Shown here: positions 39,310 through 48,526 of the stretch, one piece after another | Layout: the number at the start of each line of letters is the position of its first letter | Numbering within the stretch: the stretch's first letter is position 1 | The notes under the pieces: model-generated | What the model saw: the letters and a program-made list of their open reading frames with translations, nothing else | The model's database searches: none | What the model was told of the DNA's origin: nothing | Position numbers and translations under genes: made by a program | Assembly: GCA_034190085.1 (NCBI GenBank) | Contig: JAXHTS010000050.1 | Span: 50,381 to 114,380, forward strand | Reading direction: 5' to 3' | Source: Spirochaetota bacterium | Lineage (GTDB): Bacteria > Spirochaetota > UBA4802 > JAFGDQ01 | Length of the DNA: 64,000 nucleotides

Positions 39310-39640
39310 CTTTTGTTGTTATTTTTGTCACAAAGAATATTATTAGACTGAGACCAATTGACAAGGGGAATAATCCACCAAGGATGCTATAACTTATCCC
39401 CTCTTTTATATAAAAGAAGAGGGTAAGGCTCAATCCAATAGCAAAAAGAATTAGTCCTGATAACAAACTCAAGGATTCAAGATCCAGGGATTTCTGCTCA
39501 ATACCCTTCTCGATCATTAACACCTTGCGTTTATGATCCCATAGCATGTAAAAAAAAAAGATTGTGAATCCAGCAACAATACCCACAATAGGTATTATAG
39601 TAACTATTATTTGTGCGGCAACTGATGGAACAGATTCCAT
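39302..39640 (-). CDS. Small membrane protein (DUF6249-like)
   Basis: A 112-residue protein with three hydrophobic helices (residues about 8-32, 57-77 and 84-105) and, after the first, the sequence WDHKRKVLMIEKGIE. That mid-segment is typical of small DUF6249-type membrane proteins that accompany ECF sigma operons in many bacteria. Its role is not established; it may be part of signal sensing. CAGGAG stands just before the ATG. It is the first gene of the operon with the sigma and anti-sigma genes and overlaps the sigma gene by eight bases. Confidence 0.7.
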   Translation of the reverse strand: MESVPSVAAQIIVTIIPIVGIVAGFTIFFFYMLWDHKRKVLMIEKGIEQKSLDLESLSLLSGLILFAIGLSLTLFFYIKEGISYSILGGLFPLSIGLSLIIFFVTKITTKDG

Positions 39641-39835
39641 GATTACTCCTGAATAAAATGATGATTACAGAATATAGCAAAACTGTGTTTTTATAGGTTA
39701 AGTATAGATAAAATGCTTAACCTATAATCCACCCTGTAGAGTCTATTGTATGATATTCTGCATCAGTGAATTGGTATGGGCTCTTTTCGTATATTTAAAA
39801 ATTACATTTTTATTTTTGATGCAGATATCTATCTT

Positions 39836-41581
39836 TTATAGATCACTTGCACACCAAGTATTTTCCCATTCCGAGATTACTTCTTCTGTGATTTTATGAA
39901 AATATTTCAATGAGTCCTCAACCAACATACGGAAATCTTTATGTATACTAAAATACTCATTCTGTACTTGTGCAACTAAAATATTTCTAAAACTTTGTAT
40001 TTTTTTTAGCGCATCATCAAAGTTGGATACGGACATACCAGCCATTCTATCGCGTAATGATTGAGTAAGTTCATCTAAATGGTTTTTAAAGCTATCTGCT
40101 GTTAGTAATTCTCGAGTAATTGTAAAGTAGTGATGTCCAAATATAGCTAATCGAATAATTGTAGTAAAATGTCTTGGATTTGTAAGCATCCCTTTTGTTA
40201 TAAATTTTAAATAATGATAGCCATAATTAGAAAAGGATTGCCTTATCATAGATAGTAGCAGGGCTCTTACATATCTCCATGAACCGATATATGAAAATTT
40301 GCTCACAGGCAATCTTTTTATTAGAGTGAGGCATCGTTCAAAATATTTTTCGGGTTTATAAATCTCTGATATCAGGTATTTATATCCTATTAGAAGTGAT
40401 TCCATATCCATCTTCGGCTGAAAATTAATCTGCATGTGATGAGTATTGTTGCCTGATGAATCCTCAATTATTCGATCCTCAGATTTTAGTCTCCTGTAAA
40501 GCTGGGTATTGGGCAGTGCCATAAGTATCCCTGTCATGGCTGAAGGAATTCCAGCTTTTTGTATGAAATCAATCTGTAAGTCAAAGATATTATCAGGATC
40601 ATTATCAAAGCCTATGATGAATCCACCCATTACCTCCATGCCCTTTTTCTGGATTGTTATTATGCTTTCAAGCATATCAGACTTAAGGTTTTGATTTTTT
40701 TTAGTAAGTTTCAAGGATTCTTTAACTGGAGTCTCTATACCCAGAAATACACTGTCAAAACCTGCATCTATCATCATGTTCATCAATTCCTCATCCTGGG
40801 CTAAATCAATGCTGGTCTGGGTGATAAGTGAAAAGGGATATCTGCGCTCCCTTTGCCATTTTATAATAGCTGGGAGAAGCATTTTTACATTTTTTTTGTT
40901 TCCAATAAAATTGTCGTCTACAATAAAAAGACAACCGCGAAATCCAGTATTATAAGCGCAATTCATTTCTTTTATGAATTGTTCTTTTGACTTAGTGCGA
41001 GTTTTTCGTCCAAACATCTCAGTAATATCGCAAAACTCACAGTTAAAGGGGCATCCCCTAGAAAACTGCAAACAGATAGCAGCATATTGGTTCATATTTG
41101 TTAAATCGAATCGAGGAACAGGGGTTGATGTAATATCTGGTTTAGTCGCATCGGTATAGATACGCTTTGCCTTGCCGCAACGGAAATCACTCAAAAAGGC
41201 GGGTAGGGTTGTCTCTGCTTCATTTAACACGAAGTGATCGATGCCCTCAATCTTCTTATATGTAGAGGTGGCATAGGGGCCTCCTGCAACAATCGGTTTC
41301 CCTAATCTATTGCACATCCTAACAGCTTCATCGAAAGATTTTTTTTGAATGATCATTGAAGAAATAAAAACAATATCCGAATCAAGAATATCATCTTCAT
41401 TTAGTTTTGAGATATTCATATCAATCAATTTAACTTCATAGTCATCTGGTAACATGGCAGCAATTGTAAGCAAACCTAAAGGAGGGAAGTACCCTTTTTT
41501 GCCAACAAAGGCAATCCCATATTTAAAACTCCAATAGGTTATAGGGATTTCAGGATAAAGCAGCAGAACCTTTATCTTCAT
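39836..41581 (-). CDS. B12-binding-domain radical SAM protein with DUF4070 tail
   Basis: A 581-residue enzyme. Residues 1-150 have the cobalamin-binding fold (VLLLYPEIP ... PPLGLLTIAAML ... VFISSMIIQ ... PIVAGGPYAT), although the classical DxHxxG histidine is absent, as in many of this group. The [4Fe-4S] cysteines are C177, C181 and C184 in FSRGCPFNCEFC. The last 200 residues are the DUF4070-type helical tail. Relatives include hopanoid C-2/C-3 methylase-like proteins and enzymes of unknown substrate. No lipid or cofactor gene is adjacent, so the substrate stays open. The ATG has AAGGAA upstream. Confidence 0.82.
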   Translation of the reverse strand: MKIKVLLLYPEIPITYWSFKYGIAFVGKKGYFPPLGLLTIAAMLPDDYEVKLIDMNISKLNEDDILDSDIVFISSMIIQKKSFDEAVRMCNRLGKPIVAGGPYATSTYKKIEGIDHFVLNEAETTLPAFLSDFRCGKAKRIYTDATKPDITSTPVPRFDLTNMNQYAAICLQFSRGCPFNCEFCDITEMFGRKTRTKSKEQFIKEMNCAYNTGFRGCLFIVDDNFIGNKKNVKMLLPAIIKWQRERRYPFSLITQTSIDLAQDEELMNMMIDAGFDSVFLGIETPVKESLKLTKKNQNLKSDMLESIITIQKKGMEVMGGFIIGFDNDPDNIFDLQIDFIQKAGIPSAMTGILMALPNTQLYRRLKSEDRIIEDSSGNNTHHMQINFQPKMDMESLLIGYKYLISEIYKPEKYFERCLTLIKRLPVSKFSYIGSWRYVRALLLSMIRQSFSNYGYHYLKFITKGMLTNPRHFTTIIRLAIFGHHYFTITRELLTADSFKNHLDELTQSLRDRMAGMSVSNFDDALKKIQSFRNILVAQVQNEYFSIHKDFRMLVEDSLKYFHKITEEVISEWENTWCASDL

Positions 41582-41969
41582 TTTGAAATTTCCTTATTCG
41601 ATTATATTTTTTGAGCAATGTTTTTATGCTTTTCGAAGAATGTAAAGTTTAACATTTCTTTCTACAAATAAAGAGAATAGTAGCAATGTATATTTTATCA
41701 ATTTGAACTAATTATGGAAAATCTTAGTGCAATTGATCTGTTGATGATGAAAGGTGATGTTGTGATTTTGGTTTTGTTATAATCTAATAGACAGTATCGA
41801 GTATATTTTGGTTGCAAAAAAAGGGCGATGCTATACTCAATACTTTATCAAGGCAAGATAATCAAGCCTATTATGTTAGTTGAAAAGCTGGATTATTTTG
41901 TTAACCTGTCTTATCCTTAATTTAATTAAGGATAGATAATTTATCTGGAAGTCACAATGCGCAGCAAGA
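41582..41969. other. Intergenic region between ilvN and the radical SAM gene
   Basis: No gene. A 9-bp hairpin (TATCCTTAA at 41912-41920 with 41926-41934) lies here without a T run and could help end the ilvBN transcript. Confidence 0.4.
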
Positions 41970-42002
41970 TAAAATAAATATCATTCCTTAAGGAATGATA
42001 TT
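41970..42002 (-). terminator. Terminator overlapping the ilvN stop codon
   Basis: A perfect 26-base palindrome (41977-42002, core ATTCCTTAAGGAAT) includes the ilvN stop at 41981-41983. On the coding strand it is followed by TTTATTTTATC. The last codons of ilvN therefore double as a terminator stem. Confidence 0.6.
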
Positions 42003-42454
42003 CTTCCACTTCTGATTAATTCTTTAATAGGGTAGGGCTTAAGCAATTCAATAAAATTGTCTATTTTTTCTGTATCACCAGATACCTCAAGTGTGATTGA
42101 ATTTGGCGAAATGTGTACTATCTCTGATTTGAATATATCAGCGAGTTGATATATTTCAGCCCTTTTAGTCGGTGTGGCGTGTACTTTAATTAGAGCAAGT
42201 TCTCTTTGAATTGATGAGAGTTGTGTATGATCTGTTATCTTGATTACATCAATAAGTTTATTCAACTGTTTCTTTACCTGCTCGATTATCCTGTCGTCTC
42301 CATTGACAACAATAGTCATAACGGATATATCCTTTTTTTCCGTTTCGCTGACAGCTAAGGAGTCGATATTGTAACCTCTAGCTGAGAATAGGCCGGCTAC
42401 TCTCGCTAGAACCCCGGATTTATTCTCTACTTGCACTGATATAACATGCCTCAT
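41981..42454 (-). CDS. ilvN: Acetolactate synthase small (regulatory) subunit
   Basis: A 157-residue regulatory subunit. The N-terminal ACT domain ([33 protein letters not shown]) is intact and followed by the second domain ([18 protein letters not shown] ... [23 protein letters not shown]). It activates the catalytic subunit and confers feedback inhibition by valine. The length is that of the IlvN/IlvH class with one ACT and one C-terminal domain. Its ATG overlaps the ilvB stop by four bases (ATGA), giving translational coupling. The stop codon lies inside a palindrome. Confidence 0.95.
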   Translation of the reverse strand: MRHVISVQVENKSGVLARVAGLFSARGYNIDSLAVSETEKKDISVMTIVVNGDDRIIEQVKKQLNKLIDVIKITDHTQLSSIQRELALIKVHATPTKRAEIYQLADIFKSEIVHISPNSITLEVSGDTEKIDNFIELLKPYPIKELIRSGRISFLKE

Positions 42455-44130
42455 GCCAATTCCCTCATAATTGTATCTTTTACAGATTTTCCACCAGGAA
42501 TCATCGGATAAACATTTTCTTCTTTAGAAATATGAAAATCGAGAAGAATCGGTTTATCCTTTATGCTCAATGCTTGCTCTATAGCCTGTTCAACATCCTC
42601 TTTTTGATCAACTCTAATCCCAACAGCGCCATAGGCTTCTGCTATTTTGATAAAATCAGGGCTGAACTCCAGAGATGTATGAGAGTATCTTTTTTTATAA
42701 AAGAGCTGCTGCCATTGTCTAACCATCCCTAGGTAGCCATTATTCAGTATTGCAATTATTATAGGGAGTTTATGTTGAACAGCTACGATTAGCTCCTGTA
42801 TATTCATTTGAATTGAGCCATCGCCAGCAATGTCTATAACTCTTTTATCTGGTCTCGCTAATTGAGCGCCAATCGAGGCAGGAAATCCATATCCCATTGT
42901 ACCCAAACCGCCAGATGATAAGAAGGATCTAGGTTCAGAGTATTTATAAAACTGTGCTGCCCACATCTGATTTTGTCCAACCTCAGTGCAGATAATGGCC
43001 TTTCCTTGTGTTAACTCATATATCTTTTCGATAACATATTGTGGTTTGATCGTCTTTGTTGTATTATCATAGGTTAAGGGATGTCCATCTTTCATCTTTT
43101 CAACCCTGCTGATCCACTCCTCAATGCTTGGGGCATTTACAATCTTATTTATCTGTGTTAAAACATTCTTGCAATTGCCAATAATGGGAATGTCAACCTC
43201 AACATTTTTGCTAACAGATGCAGGATCAATATCAATATGAATAACCTGTGCTTTGGGGATGAATTCTGAGATTTTTCCTGTGACTCTATCATCGAATCTA
43301 GCTCCAATGGCAATTAGTAAGTCTGATTCATGAACTGCATGATTCGCATAGTAGGTGCCGTGCATTCCAAGCATCTCCAGTGATAGGGGATCAGTCTCAG
43401 GATATGCACCAAGACCGAGTAGTGTAGTTGTCACGGGTATACATGTCTTCTTGATAAATTCTCTCAATTCGTGTGATGCATTAGAGATTATTATTCCTCC
43501 ACCTGCATAAATAACTGGTCTCTTTGCGGATTCAATAAGCTTACAGGCCTTTTTTATCTGAATAGGGTGTCCATCGTAGACTGGTTTGTATCCTCTTATA
43601 TTTACTGTTTCAGGGTAATTGAAAGTCGTTTCTGCATTCGATATATTTATTGGAACATCAATAAGCACAGGACCTGGACGGCCGGTTGCGGCTAGGTAGA
43701 ATGCTTCTTTTATAGTTTTTGTCAATTCCCCAATATCCTGGACAAGGTAATTATGCTTAGTAATGGGTCTAGTGATTCCAGTAACATCAGCCTCCTGGAA
43801 GGCATCGTTGCCAATCATCTCGGTTGAGACCTGACCAGTAAAAATAACAAGAGGTACAGAATCCATATGAGCTGTTGCAATGCCAGTTGTTAAATTAGTA
43901 GCGCCTGGTCCTGAGGTTGCAATCACAACACCAACCTTGCCAGAAGCTCTGGCATATCCATCCGCAGCATGAACTGCGCCCTGTTCATGTCTTGATAAAA
44001 TGAATTTGAATGGTGCGTTGTAGATATGATGAAAAATGGGTATAACTACACCGCCAGGATAACCAAACATATATTCAATATTCTCTCTTTTTAATGATTC
44101 AATTATAATTTCTGCGCCCGTTAGTTTCAA
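42451..44130 (-). CDS. ilvB: Acetolactate synthase large (catalytic) subunit
   Basis: A 559-residue thiamine-diphosphate enzyme that makes acetolactate from pyruvate in valine/leucine synthesis and acetohydroxybutyrate in isoleucine synthesis. The catalytic glutamate is E49 (in [16 protein letters not shown]). The ThDP/Mg2+ motif begins GDGSIQMN near residue 430 and ends in LNNGYLG. GIRVD late in the chain and [17 protein letters not shown] are typical of anabolic AHAS. The start is a TTG at 44130 with GGAG eight bases upstream. I do not see a branched-chain leader peptide or a T-box in the upstream region. It forms an operon with ilvN. Confidence 0.96.
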   Translation of the reverse strand: MKLTGAEIIIESLKRENIEYMFGYPGGVVIPIFHHIYNAPFKFILSRHEQGAVHAADGYARASGKVGVVIATSGPGATNLTTGIATAHMDSVPLVIFTGQVSTEMIGNDAFQEADVTGITRPITKHNYLVQDIGELTKTIKEAFYLAATGRPGPVLIDVPINISNAETTFNYPETVNIRGYKPVYDGHPIQIKKACKLIESAKRPVIYAGGGIIISNASHELREFIKKTCIPVTTTLLGLGAYPETDPLSLEMLGMHGTYYANHAVHESDLLIAIGARFDDRVTGKISEFIPKAQVIHIDIDPASVSKNVEVDIPIIGNCKNVLTQINKIVNAPSIEEWISRVEKMKDGHPLTYDNTTKTIKPQYVIEKIYELTQGKAIICTEVGQNQMWAAQFYKYSEPRSFLSSGGLGTMGYGFPASIGAQLARPDKRVIDIAGDGSIQMNIQELIVAVQHKLPIIIAILNNGYLGMVRQWQQLFYKKRYSHTSLEFSPDFIKIAEAYGAVGIRVDQKEDVEQAIEQALSIKDKPILLDFHISKEENVYPMIPGGKSVKDTIMRELA

Positions 44131-44831
44131 TTGTTTAACTCCATTTAAACATTAGGTTTATGTTTAGAAATATTATATTTTAAGCGTTATATATAGTATG
44201 ATTACAATTCAATTTAAACAAATGATATTGTGAAGATAAAGAATAATATTCTGACACTTAAGGGTGGGGATATATTATTCCATTGAATTATTAAATAAAT
44301 TATAGAAAAAAGTTGGAGAATGGAAAATTATTTATGTCAACTACTTTTTCAAAAAGCCTTATAGGATCAAGGGTGGCCCTTGAAAGGGGTGGTTGGAGCA
44401 TGTGTTGTCGCTTCGGATGCGTATATAGATAAATACATTATTTATAATTATTATAACATCAATAATATTATTAGTTATAATCCTTGAGAATTTTTGAAAA
44501 AATATATTTTTTGTCTTGACTTAATTCGGTGGTTGTGGCAGTTTTATAAGATTTATCTATTTGGGAAATTATTTTAAATAACTAACGATTAATATCTAGC
44601 AACGTGTTTCATGTAAAAAAGCATAATAAATTTTATAAATAAATAAAGCGAATTCTTACTGTTGAACAGATTTGAAGGGTAGAGTTCATATTGCAAATAT
44701 AGCACTATTCTTCATAAATGTTTCAAGCTGTCATTTGGGGACTGGGAGTTGGGGTTATCTTATTTGACATTTGGAATTATTCTTTCAGAATAATCAATAA
44801 TTATATTATATCAATTTTATTGTCAATTTAT
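44131..44831. other. Divergent intergenic region between ilvB and the lipoprotein cluster
   Basis: No gene over about 700 bases. It must hold the promoters of ilvB (leftward) and of the lipoprotein cluster (rightward). TTGACA at 44764-44769 is followed by a small ATTATTC/GAATAAT hairpin, a possible promoter/operator for the rightward genes. GGGTGG near 44370 is not a full T-box motif. Confidence 0.35.
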
Positions 44832-44865
44832 AACCCCTCGAAATTACTATTTAAGGGGTTTTTTT
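44832..44865 (+). promoter_or_regulatory. Terminator-like hairpin touching the start codon of the lipoprotein at 44866
   Basis: AACCCCT (44832-44838) pairs with AGGGGTT (44854-44860) across a 15-base loop, and a run of seven Ts (44859-44865) ends at the ATG. It has the form of an intrinsic terminator, yet the AAGGGG in the 3' arm is also the only Shine-Dalgarno sequence for the gene. Folding would therefore hide the ribosome site or stop transcription just before the coding region. Confidence 0.5.
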
Positions 44866-46035
44866 ATGACAGGATTTATTTTTTTTGTCAATGATTTTGG
44901 ATTAAAGATAAAATGTATTTATTCCTGTTTTGTGCTATTGCTAATGGCTATCTCATTATTTAGCTGCATTGAAGATGATGAAGAACCGCCACTCGGCCCC
45001 ACCAACCTGCAGGCTGAAGTTATCTCTTACAGCAAAGTAGTATTAACATGGGAAGACAACTCTAGTAATGATGATGGATTCAAGGTTGAACGAGCGCCTG
45101 ATGTTGATGGTATTCCTGGGGATTTCAGGCGGATCGTTACTGTTGGTGTTGGGATAACATCTTTTGCCAACACCGAGCTCCAGCCAGAAACATGCTATCA
45201 TTATAGAGTAAGGGCATTTAACACCAAGGGGAATTCTGAATACTCTAACGAAGTCAGTGTTACTACATGTCTGAAACTTGCTGCCATTATTGTTGGTCAT
45301 ACCTGTACAGATATCAGCGGAATACCGGAATACTGGATAGATAAAGCAAAAAAGGATTTCAGATTATCCTATGGACATACATCCTATGGAAGTCAAATAA
45401 TAAGTGGAATGAATCTTTTAAAGGATGATCCTGGATCCTTGTATTGGTTTGATCATGACGGCACTGAAGGTGGGCTCTCCCTTCACGATGAAGAGCCGTC
45501 TGGTGATCTTGGTGATCCTAATAGAACTGAGTGGGCTATTAAAACTATGAACTTATTGAATGCTCCAGAAAATGATAGAAACATGATCATGTGGTCGTGG
45601 AGCAGTCAGGCGGATACATCCGAAGAAAACATTGATCTCTATCTTGAATTGATGGATCAGTTGGAGATTGAATTTCCGGGGGTTACTTTTGTTTATATGA
45701 CAGGACATCTCAATGGAACTGGAGAAGCAGGCGTATTGCATCGAAGAAATGAACAAATTCGTAATTTTTGTGAGGAAAACCATAAGGTGCTTTTCGATTT
45801 CGCTGATATCGAGAGTTATGATCCTGATGGGAACTATTTTTTAGATCTTAGAGCTGATGAGGAATGTGATTATGATAATGGCAACTGGGCAGATGAATGG
45901 TGTATTGATAATTCAGATGAATGTGATACATGCTCCTGTGCTCATTCCCACTGTTTGAACTGTCAACTAAAAGGGAGGGCTTTCTGGTGGATGATGGCAA
46001 GAATTGCTGGATGGGATGGTCAAATAGAGGAATAA
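44866..46035 (+). CDS. Lipoprotein: fibronectin-III domain plus SGNH-like C-terminal domain
   Basis: A 389-residue lipoprotein; hydrophobic signal and lipobox (LFSC) with the modified cysteine at residue 34. Residues 42-138 are a fibronectin type III domain (GPTNLQAEVISYSKVVLTWEDNS ... YHYRVRAFNTKGNSEYSNEVSVTT). The C-terminal 240 residues form a domain with SYGHTSYGSQIISGM near its start, MIMWSWSSQ and FVYMTGHLNGTG in the middle, and a Cys/His-rich end (DTCSCAHSHCLNCQ) before ARIAGWDGQIEE. The same domain ends the next gene. The pattern of conserved blocks resembles SGNH-type hydrolases but the active site is not proven. The start is supported by position 34 of the cysteine in all three neighbouring lipoproteins. 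Confidence 0.72.
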   Translation: MTGFIFFVNDFGLKIKCIYSCFVLLLMAISLFSCIEDDEEPPLGPTNLQAEVISYSKVVLTWEDNSSNDDGFKVERAPDVDGIPGDFRRIVTVGVGITSFANTELQPETCYHYRVRAFNTKGNSEYSNEVSVTTCLKLAAIIVGHTCTDISGIPEYWIDKAKKDFRLSYGHTSYGSQIISGMNLLKDDPGSLYWFDHDGTEGGLSLHDEEPSGDLGDPNRTEWAIKTMNLLNAPENDRNMIMWSWSSQADTSEENIDLYLELMDQLEIEFPGVTFVYMTGHLNGTGEAGVLHRRNEQIRNFCEENHKVLFDFADIESYDPDGNYFLDLRADEECDYDNGNWADEWCIDNSDECDTCSCAHSHCLNCQLKGRAFWWMMARIAGWDGQIEE

Positions 46036-46247
46036 TTTGTGAGGTTTTGATTGTAGATGTATAAAGGGGTGCCGATTTATTCTCCTAGTGTTTTGTTCAT
46101 CTCAACTTGGCATATTTATATATAAGATTGATAAAAGATTTTTTTTTTAAAGAAAGCAAGGGTTTGTCTTCCTGTTTGGATTATCAGGAATTGAGATATA
46201 TATTCATATTTAATCCTCAATGAAATAATATTAAAAGGAGTGTTGTT

Positions 46248-48278
46248 ATGATGAGTAGACTAAATGTATATTCCAGAATACAAAGAGTAGAATGGAAAGG
46301 AGTATGTTTATTCATAGCTTTATTTTTATTTCTTTTACTAATTAATTGTAGTGAATTACCGAATCAAGAGCTTCCTAACGCCCCTTTTGATTTAGAAGCA
46401 GAGGCTGTATCTTCAAATCAAGTTGATCTACATTGGCAGGCCGTTTCTGATAATACGGTTGGATTCAAAATAGAGAGAAGGCTCTTGGGAGGCGACGACT
46501 ATCTTGAGATTGCCGAAGTGTCAACAGATGAAAGGTCATATAGTGACAATGAAGTAGCGCAAAATAATACATACACATATCGAGCAAGGGCCTACAACAA
46601 TGCTGGTCTTTCTGCGTACTCCAATGAGGCTAGCGCTACGACTCCAGTTTCCGAGACCTCTGTTATGCTTATCAATTGCGGATCAAATGAACCATATGTC
46701 GATACATTGGGAAGGACCTGGAGTGTTGATTATGGATGGACGGGTTATGATTTCTCCGTTGATAGGGGATCTATAGAGATTGACAATACAGAGGATGATC
46801 GCATTTACCAGTTAGAGAGATATTCGCTCGATGGATATTCGCTTCCTATTCTTAATGATACCTACACAGTTAAACTCCACTTTGCTGAAACATATATCGG
46901 CATCGGTGATGCCGGAGAACGAGTAATGGACATTGATGTGGAAGGCCATTTGTTAAATGATCTGGATGTCTTTGCTGAAGTTGGAGGGCGTAACGTTGCC
47001 CTTGTCAAGATCTTCAATGATGTTGTTGTTGATGATGGATTGCTTGATATCTCCATTGCTGCGAGTATAAATGAGCCAATGATAAACGGTATTGAAGTAG
47101 TCTCATTATCTCCACCAACTATAGCGCCTGAAGCTCCGGACAATCTTATAGTTACGGTTGACTCATGCTATCAGTTGAGCCTGAGCTGGAATGATAATTC
47201 TGACAATGAATATGGTTTTAAAATTGAACGCGCAGAGGATGATGATGGCATCCCTGGAATCTATGAACAGATTGCAATAGCTTTATCAAATGAGACTACA
47301 TGTGACGATATTAGGGTAAGCACTGACACTACCTACTATTACCGCGTTAGATCCTATAATAATGTCGGTGCTTCTGATTATTCTAATGAGGCCAGCGCTA
47401 CAACCTGCCCGCAAGAACCATCAGGAGATACAATCGCAGATCATCTTGTTGCAAAGGAAAGCGTATTGAGACGCATTCCCGAATCAGCGATAAATGCAGC
47501 AAAAGATAATCTACATATAATGTATTGCGGAACATCTCACTCATCTCAGGTAAAAAGTGGAATGGAGGGATTACTGGATTATCAGGATGGTGATGATGTG
47601 CTCTTTGCTGTAACCTTTGATGGCAATCCTGTTCAAGGAGAGCTTGATATTGACTATAGACCCACTACGCCAGTGGATGTATACTCCGCATATGACCTGA
47701 GTCATGATTCTGTAGATGGAGAGGGCCATACTAATTACTATCACAGAACCATAGACTACCTGGATCATCCTGAACATGCAGATGTCAATGTGGTTATGTG
47801 GTCATGGTGTTCTATAGAAGGTCATGATGTCCAGATTTACATAGACAATTTTGCAGAGCTTATTGATATGTATAGAGCTGGTGGTTCAAAGGGTAGAACA
47901 TCAGAAAATGCGGTTACATTTGTTTTTATGACAGGTTATGCAAGAGGATCCTGGGGAGATACGCCTGAACCCCCATATATTGAAACACCCTATCAGAACC
48001 ATAAGAGAATAGTTGATTATTGCGAAGAGAATGGTTATTTCTGCTTGGATTACTGGTCTCACGATACGCATAATTATGAGACGGATGAATTTTATCCAAC
48101 AGCTCAGGGTAATTCGCCTACGCATCTATTGGAATGGATGAATGATCATCCAGATGATTGGTATTATTGCTGTCCTGCACATGCTTGTGATTATCATCTT
48201 CTTGGTAACAGAAGGGCCTATGCCGCATGGTGGATCTGGGCAAGGCTTGCAGGCTGGGATGGGCAATTAGAAGAGTAG
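46248..48278 (+). CDS. Lipoprotein: FnIII - malectin-like - FnIII - SGNH-like domain
   Basis: A 676-residue lipoprotein with lipobox LLINC and the cysteine at residue 34. In order: fibronectin III (about 45-135), a malectin-like carbohydrate-binding domain (about 140-285; MLINCGSNEPYVD, YTVKLHFAETY and a closing INGIEVVSL), a second fibronectin III (about 300-388) and a C-terminal domain (about 400-676) related to that of the preceding gene. Shared blocks include CGTSHSSQVKSGM, VVMWSWCS, FVFMTGYARG, a CCPAHACDYH cluster and ARLAGWDGQLEE. Malectin-like domains bind glycans, so a surface carbohydrate-directed esterase is a reasonable inference. AAAAGGAG lies eight bases before the ATG. Confidence 0.75.
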   Translation: MMSRLNVYSRIQRVEWKGVCLFIALFLFLLLINCSELPNQELPNAPFDLEAEAVSSNQVDLHWQAVSDNTVGFKIERRLLGGDDYLEIAEVSTDERSYSDNEVAQNNTYTYRARAYNNAGLSAYSNEASATTPVSETSVMLINCGSNEPYVDTLGRTWSVDYGWTGYDFSVDRGSIEIDNTEDDRIYQLERYSLDGYSLPILNDTYTVKLHFAETYIGIGDAGERVMDIDVEGHLLNDLDVFAEVGGRNVALVKIFNDVVVDDGLLDISIAASINEPMINGIEVVSLSPPTIAPEAPDNLIVTVDSCYQLSLSWNDNSDNEYGFKIERAEDDDGIPGIYEQIAIALSNETTCDDIRVSTDTTYYYRVRSYNNVGASDYSNEASATTCPQEPSGDTIADHLVAKESVLRRIPESAINAAKDNLHIMYCGTSHSSQVKSGMEGLLDYQDGDDVLFAVTFDGNPVQGELDIDYRPTTPVDVYSAYDLSHDSVDGEGHTNYYHRTIDYLDHPEHADVNVVMWSWCSIEGHDVQIYIDNFAELIDMYRAGGSKGRTSENAVTFVFMTGYARGSWGDTPEPPYIETPYQNHKRIVDYCEENGYFCLDYWSHDTHNYETDEFYPTAQGNSPTHLLEWMNDHPDDWYYCCPAHACDYHLLGNRRAYAAWWIWARLAGWDGQLEE

Positions 48279-48526
48279 TAAATATTAATTATAGGCGCGT
48301 ATTAAAAGGCTATAATATACATTTTTCATTTACCATGATTCGGAGTGGGATTTGGATTTATACTGATATCCGAAATGGATGTAAAATTGCGAAAGCTTAT
48401 TATTTCAGACAATTTAATAAAACATTTCAGATGAACAGGCACAGAGGATTAGGCTTTTCAATGCATACATAAGATACTAGTCCATGCTTTGTCCCATAAA
48501 TATAGCAAAGTATATGGGGGGTTATT

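Noticed and set aside
44340..44420. T-box or leader attenuator for ilvB
   Set aside because: GGGTGG near 44370 lacks the full T-box sequence and sits on the wrong strand for ilvB; no branched-chain leader peptide is seen.
48227..48472. An 81-codon frame after the malectin-like lipoprotein
   Set aside because: It begins inside the preceding gene in another frame and has no ribosome site or protein-like pattern.
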